Below are positions 63,491 to 64,000 of a DNA stretch of 64,000 nt, piece after piece (the first letter of the stretch is position 1; every line of letters begins with the position of its first letter). Origin of the DNA: Mansonella perstans (Eukaryota; Nematoda; Chromadorea; Rhabditida; Onchocercidae). Both the position numbers and the translations under genes were made by a program. Location: positions 248,001-312,000 of the forward strand of contig JBAMDO010000005.1 in NCBI GenBank assembly GCA_037074765.1, given 5' to 3'. The notes under the pieces were generated by a model. It was not told the origin of the DNA and did no database searches. It saw only the letters and a list, made by a program, of their open reading frames with translations.

Positions 63491-63653
63491 ATGAGGACAA
63501 ATATTTTGCAACAAACCGAAAGCAGATTTATGATGGTTATTAGGCGGAATGCTGCACGGAACGAACGGGACCACCCACGACGCTTTTTTATTTCCGTGTG
63601 TCAACAATGCGTAATGAACTCAGTGTGTGGTCTTTATCATCATGGATTCTTGA
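63491..63653 (+). CDS. Possible first exon of a gene running off the right edge
   Basis: An ATG opens 54 codons in a patch of clearly higher GC than its flanks, and the stretch ends in a strong donor (gat/gtaagg). The peptide is basic near its start (VIRRNAARNERDHPRRFF) and then Cys/His-containing (CQQCVMNSVCGLYHH). I do not recognise it. If the donor is not used, the frame ends at a TAA at 63658, giving a 55-residue protein. Confidence 0.25.
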
Positions 63654-64000
63654 TGTAAGGAATCGGTTTTCGCGTATTTTAAATTTTATGAAATTTTACC
63701 TTAATATATTAGTATATATATATTAGCTGGGCGAGGTTTTTTCAGTAAGTTAAAATTAATATGGAAATTAAAACATGCATCTAATAAAACGTCTCTGTGA
63801 ACTTTGACTTGTTTGCTCAAAACACTAAGTGTTTTGTTCTGTCCGCCTACTTGTAAAACATCATCGAGTTTGTCGAGAGAATCTATAAGTGGGAGAGAGG
63901 AATAAAAGCAGTTAATTTAAGATTTTTAAATATATTTTTGGCTTCTATGGCATTTTCGTTTTCAGAGCACATGTATTTCAACTGTCTTGGTTGTTCAGTA

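Larger units (their letters stand above)
58006..64000. other. Downstream region with unresolved exon-like pieces
   Basis: No complete gene could be built. Open, protein-like stretches bounded by plausible splice sites lie on the plus strand at about 60750-60965, 61190-61242, 62001-62207, 62732-62881 and 63491-63653. They may belong to one or two genes running off the right edge, or be remnants. 58010-59970 holds nothing I can support. A perfect hairpin lies at 62404-62456. Confidence 0.4.

Noticed and set aside
1..64000. tRNA, rRNA, spliced-leader RNA genes, CRISPR arrays, bacterial operons
   Set aside because: I looked for tRNA T-arm motifs, the nematode spliced-leader sequence and regularly spaced repeats by eye and saw none; the window is eukaryotic throughout.

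Overview
The window looks like nuclear DNA of a parasitic nematode, most likely a filarial worm. It is AT-rich and its genes are cut into many short exons with (g)taagt-like donors and TTTYAG acceptors. Several start codons lie 8-17 nt after a good acceptor that has no upstream coding partner, as expected for spliced-leader trans-splicing. Gene content is animal, the closest parallels I recognise are nematode, and a decayed BEL/Pao retroelement is present. All exon models were built by hand from reading frame, splice sites, phase and family similarity; no search was run. Species and chromosome cannot be given.

Layout, left to right. 1-3974 (+): 3' part of a huntingtin homologue. 6146-9328 (+): nuclear hormone receptor of the large nematode HNF4-derived type. 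11381-15730 (+): peroxisomal dihydroxyacetone-phosphate acyltransferase (GNPAT). 16897-18665 (+): a centromeric histone H3 (CENP-A/HCP-3 type). 19597-21999 (-): a Cys-loop ligand-gated ion channel subunit that seems to be decaying. 26616-29990 (-): LIM-domain-binding protein (LDB1), with a second set of phase-compatible 5' exons at 38401-40437, about 10 kb upstream, so the gene appears to have two promoters. 47562-50939 (+): CCDC22, a subunit of the CCC/Commander complex. 51640-52180 (-): BEL/Pao integrase fossil. 55110-58005 (+): calsequestrin. 58006-64000: only unresolved exon-like pieces.

The genes share no pathway; they are neighbours on the chromosome rather than an operon. The 29991-47561 stretch (long LDB1 intron plus the region between the LDB1 distal promoter and CCDC22) is dominated by microsatellites and A/T tracts.

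The points most worth a second look are the centromeric H3 with an enlarged loop 1 and a changed C-terminus, the ion channel whose splice donors are broken, the two LDB1 starts, a calsequestrin lacking the acidic tail and ending in KKDL, GNPAT without a visible PTS1, and a tandem duplication of an exon end plus its splice donor in the huntingtin gene. I did not see a clearly new multi-gene system.
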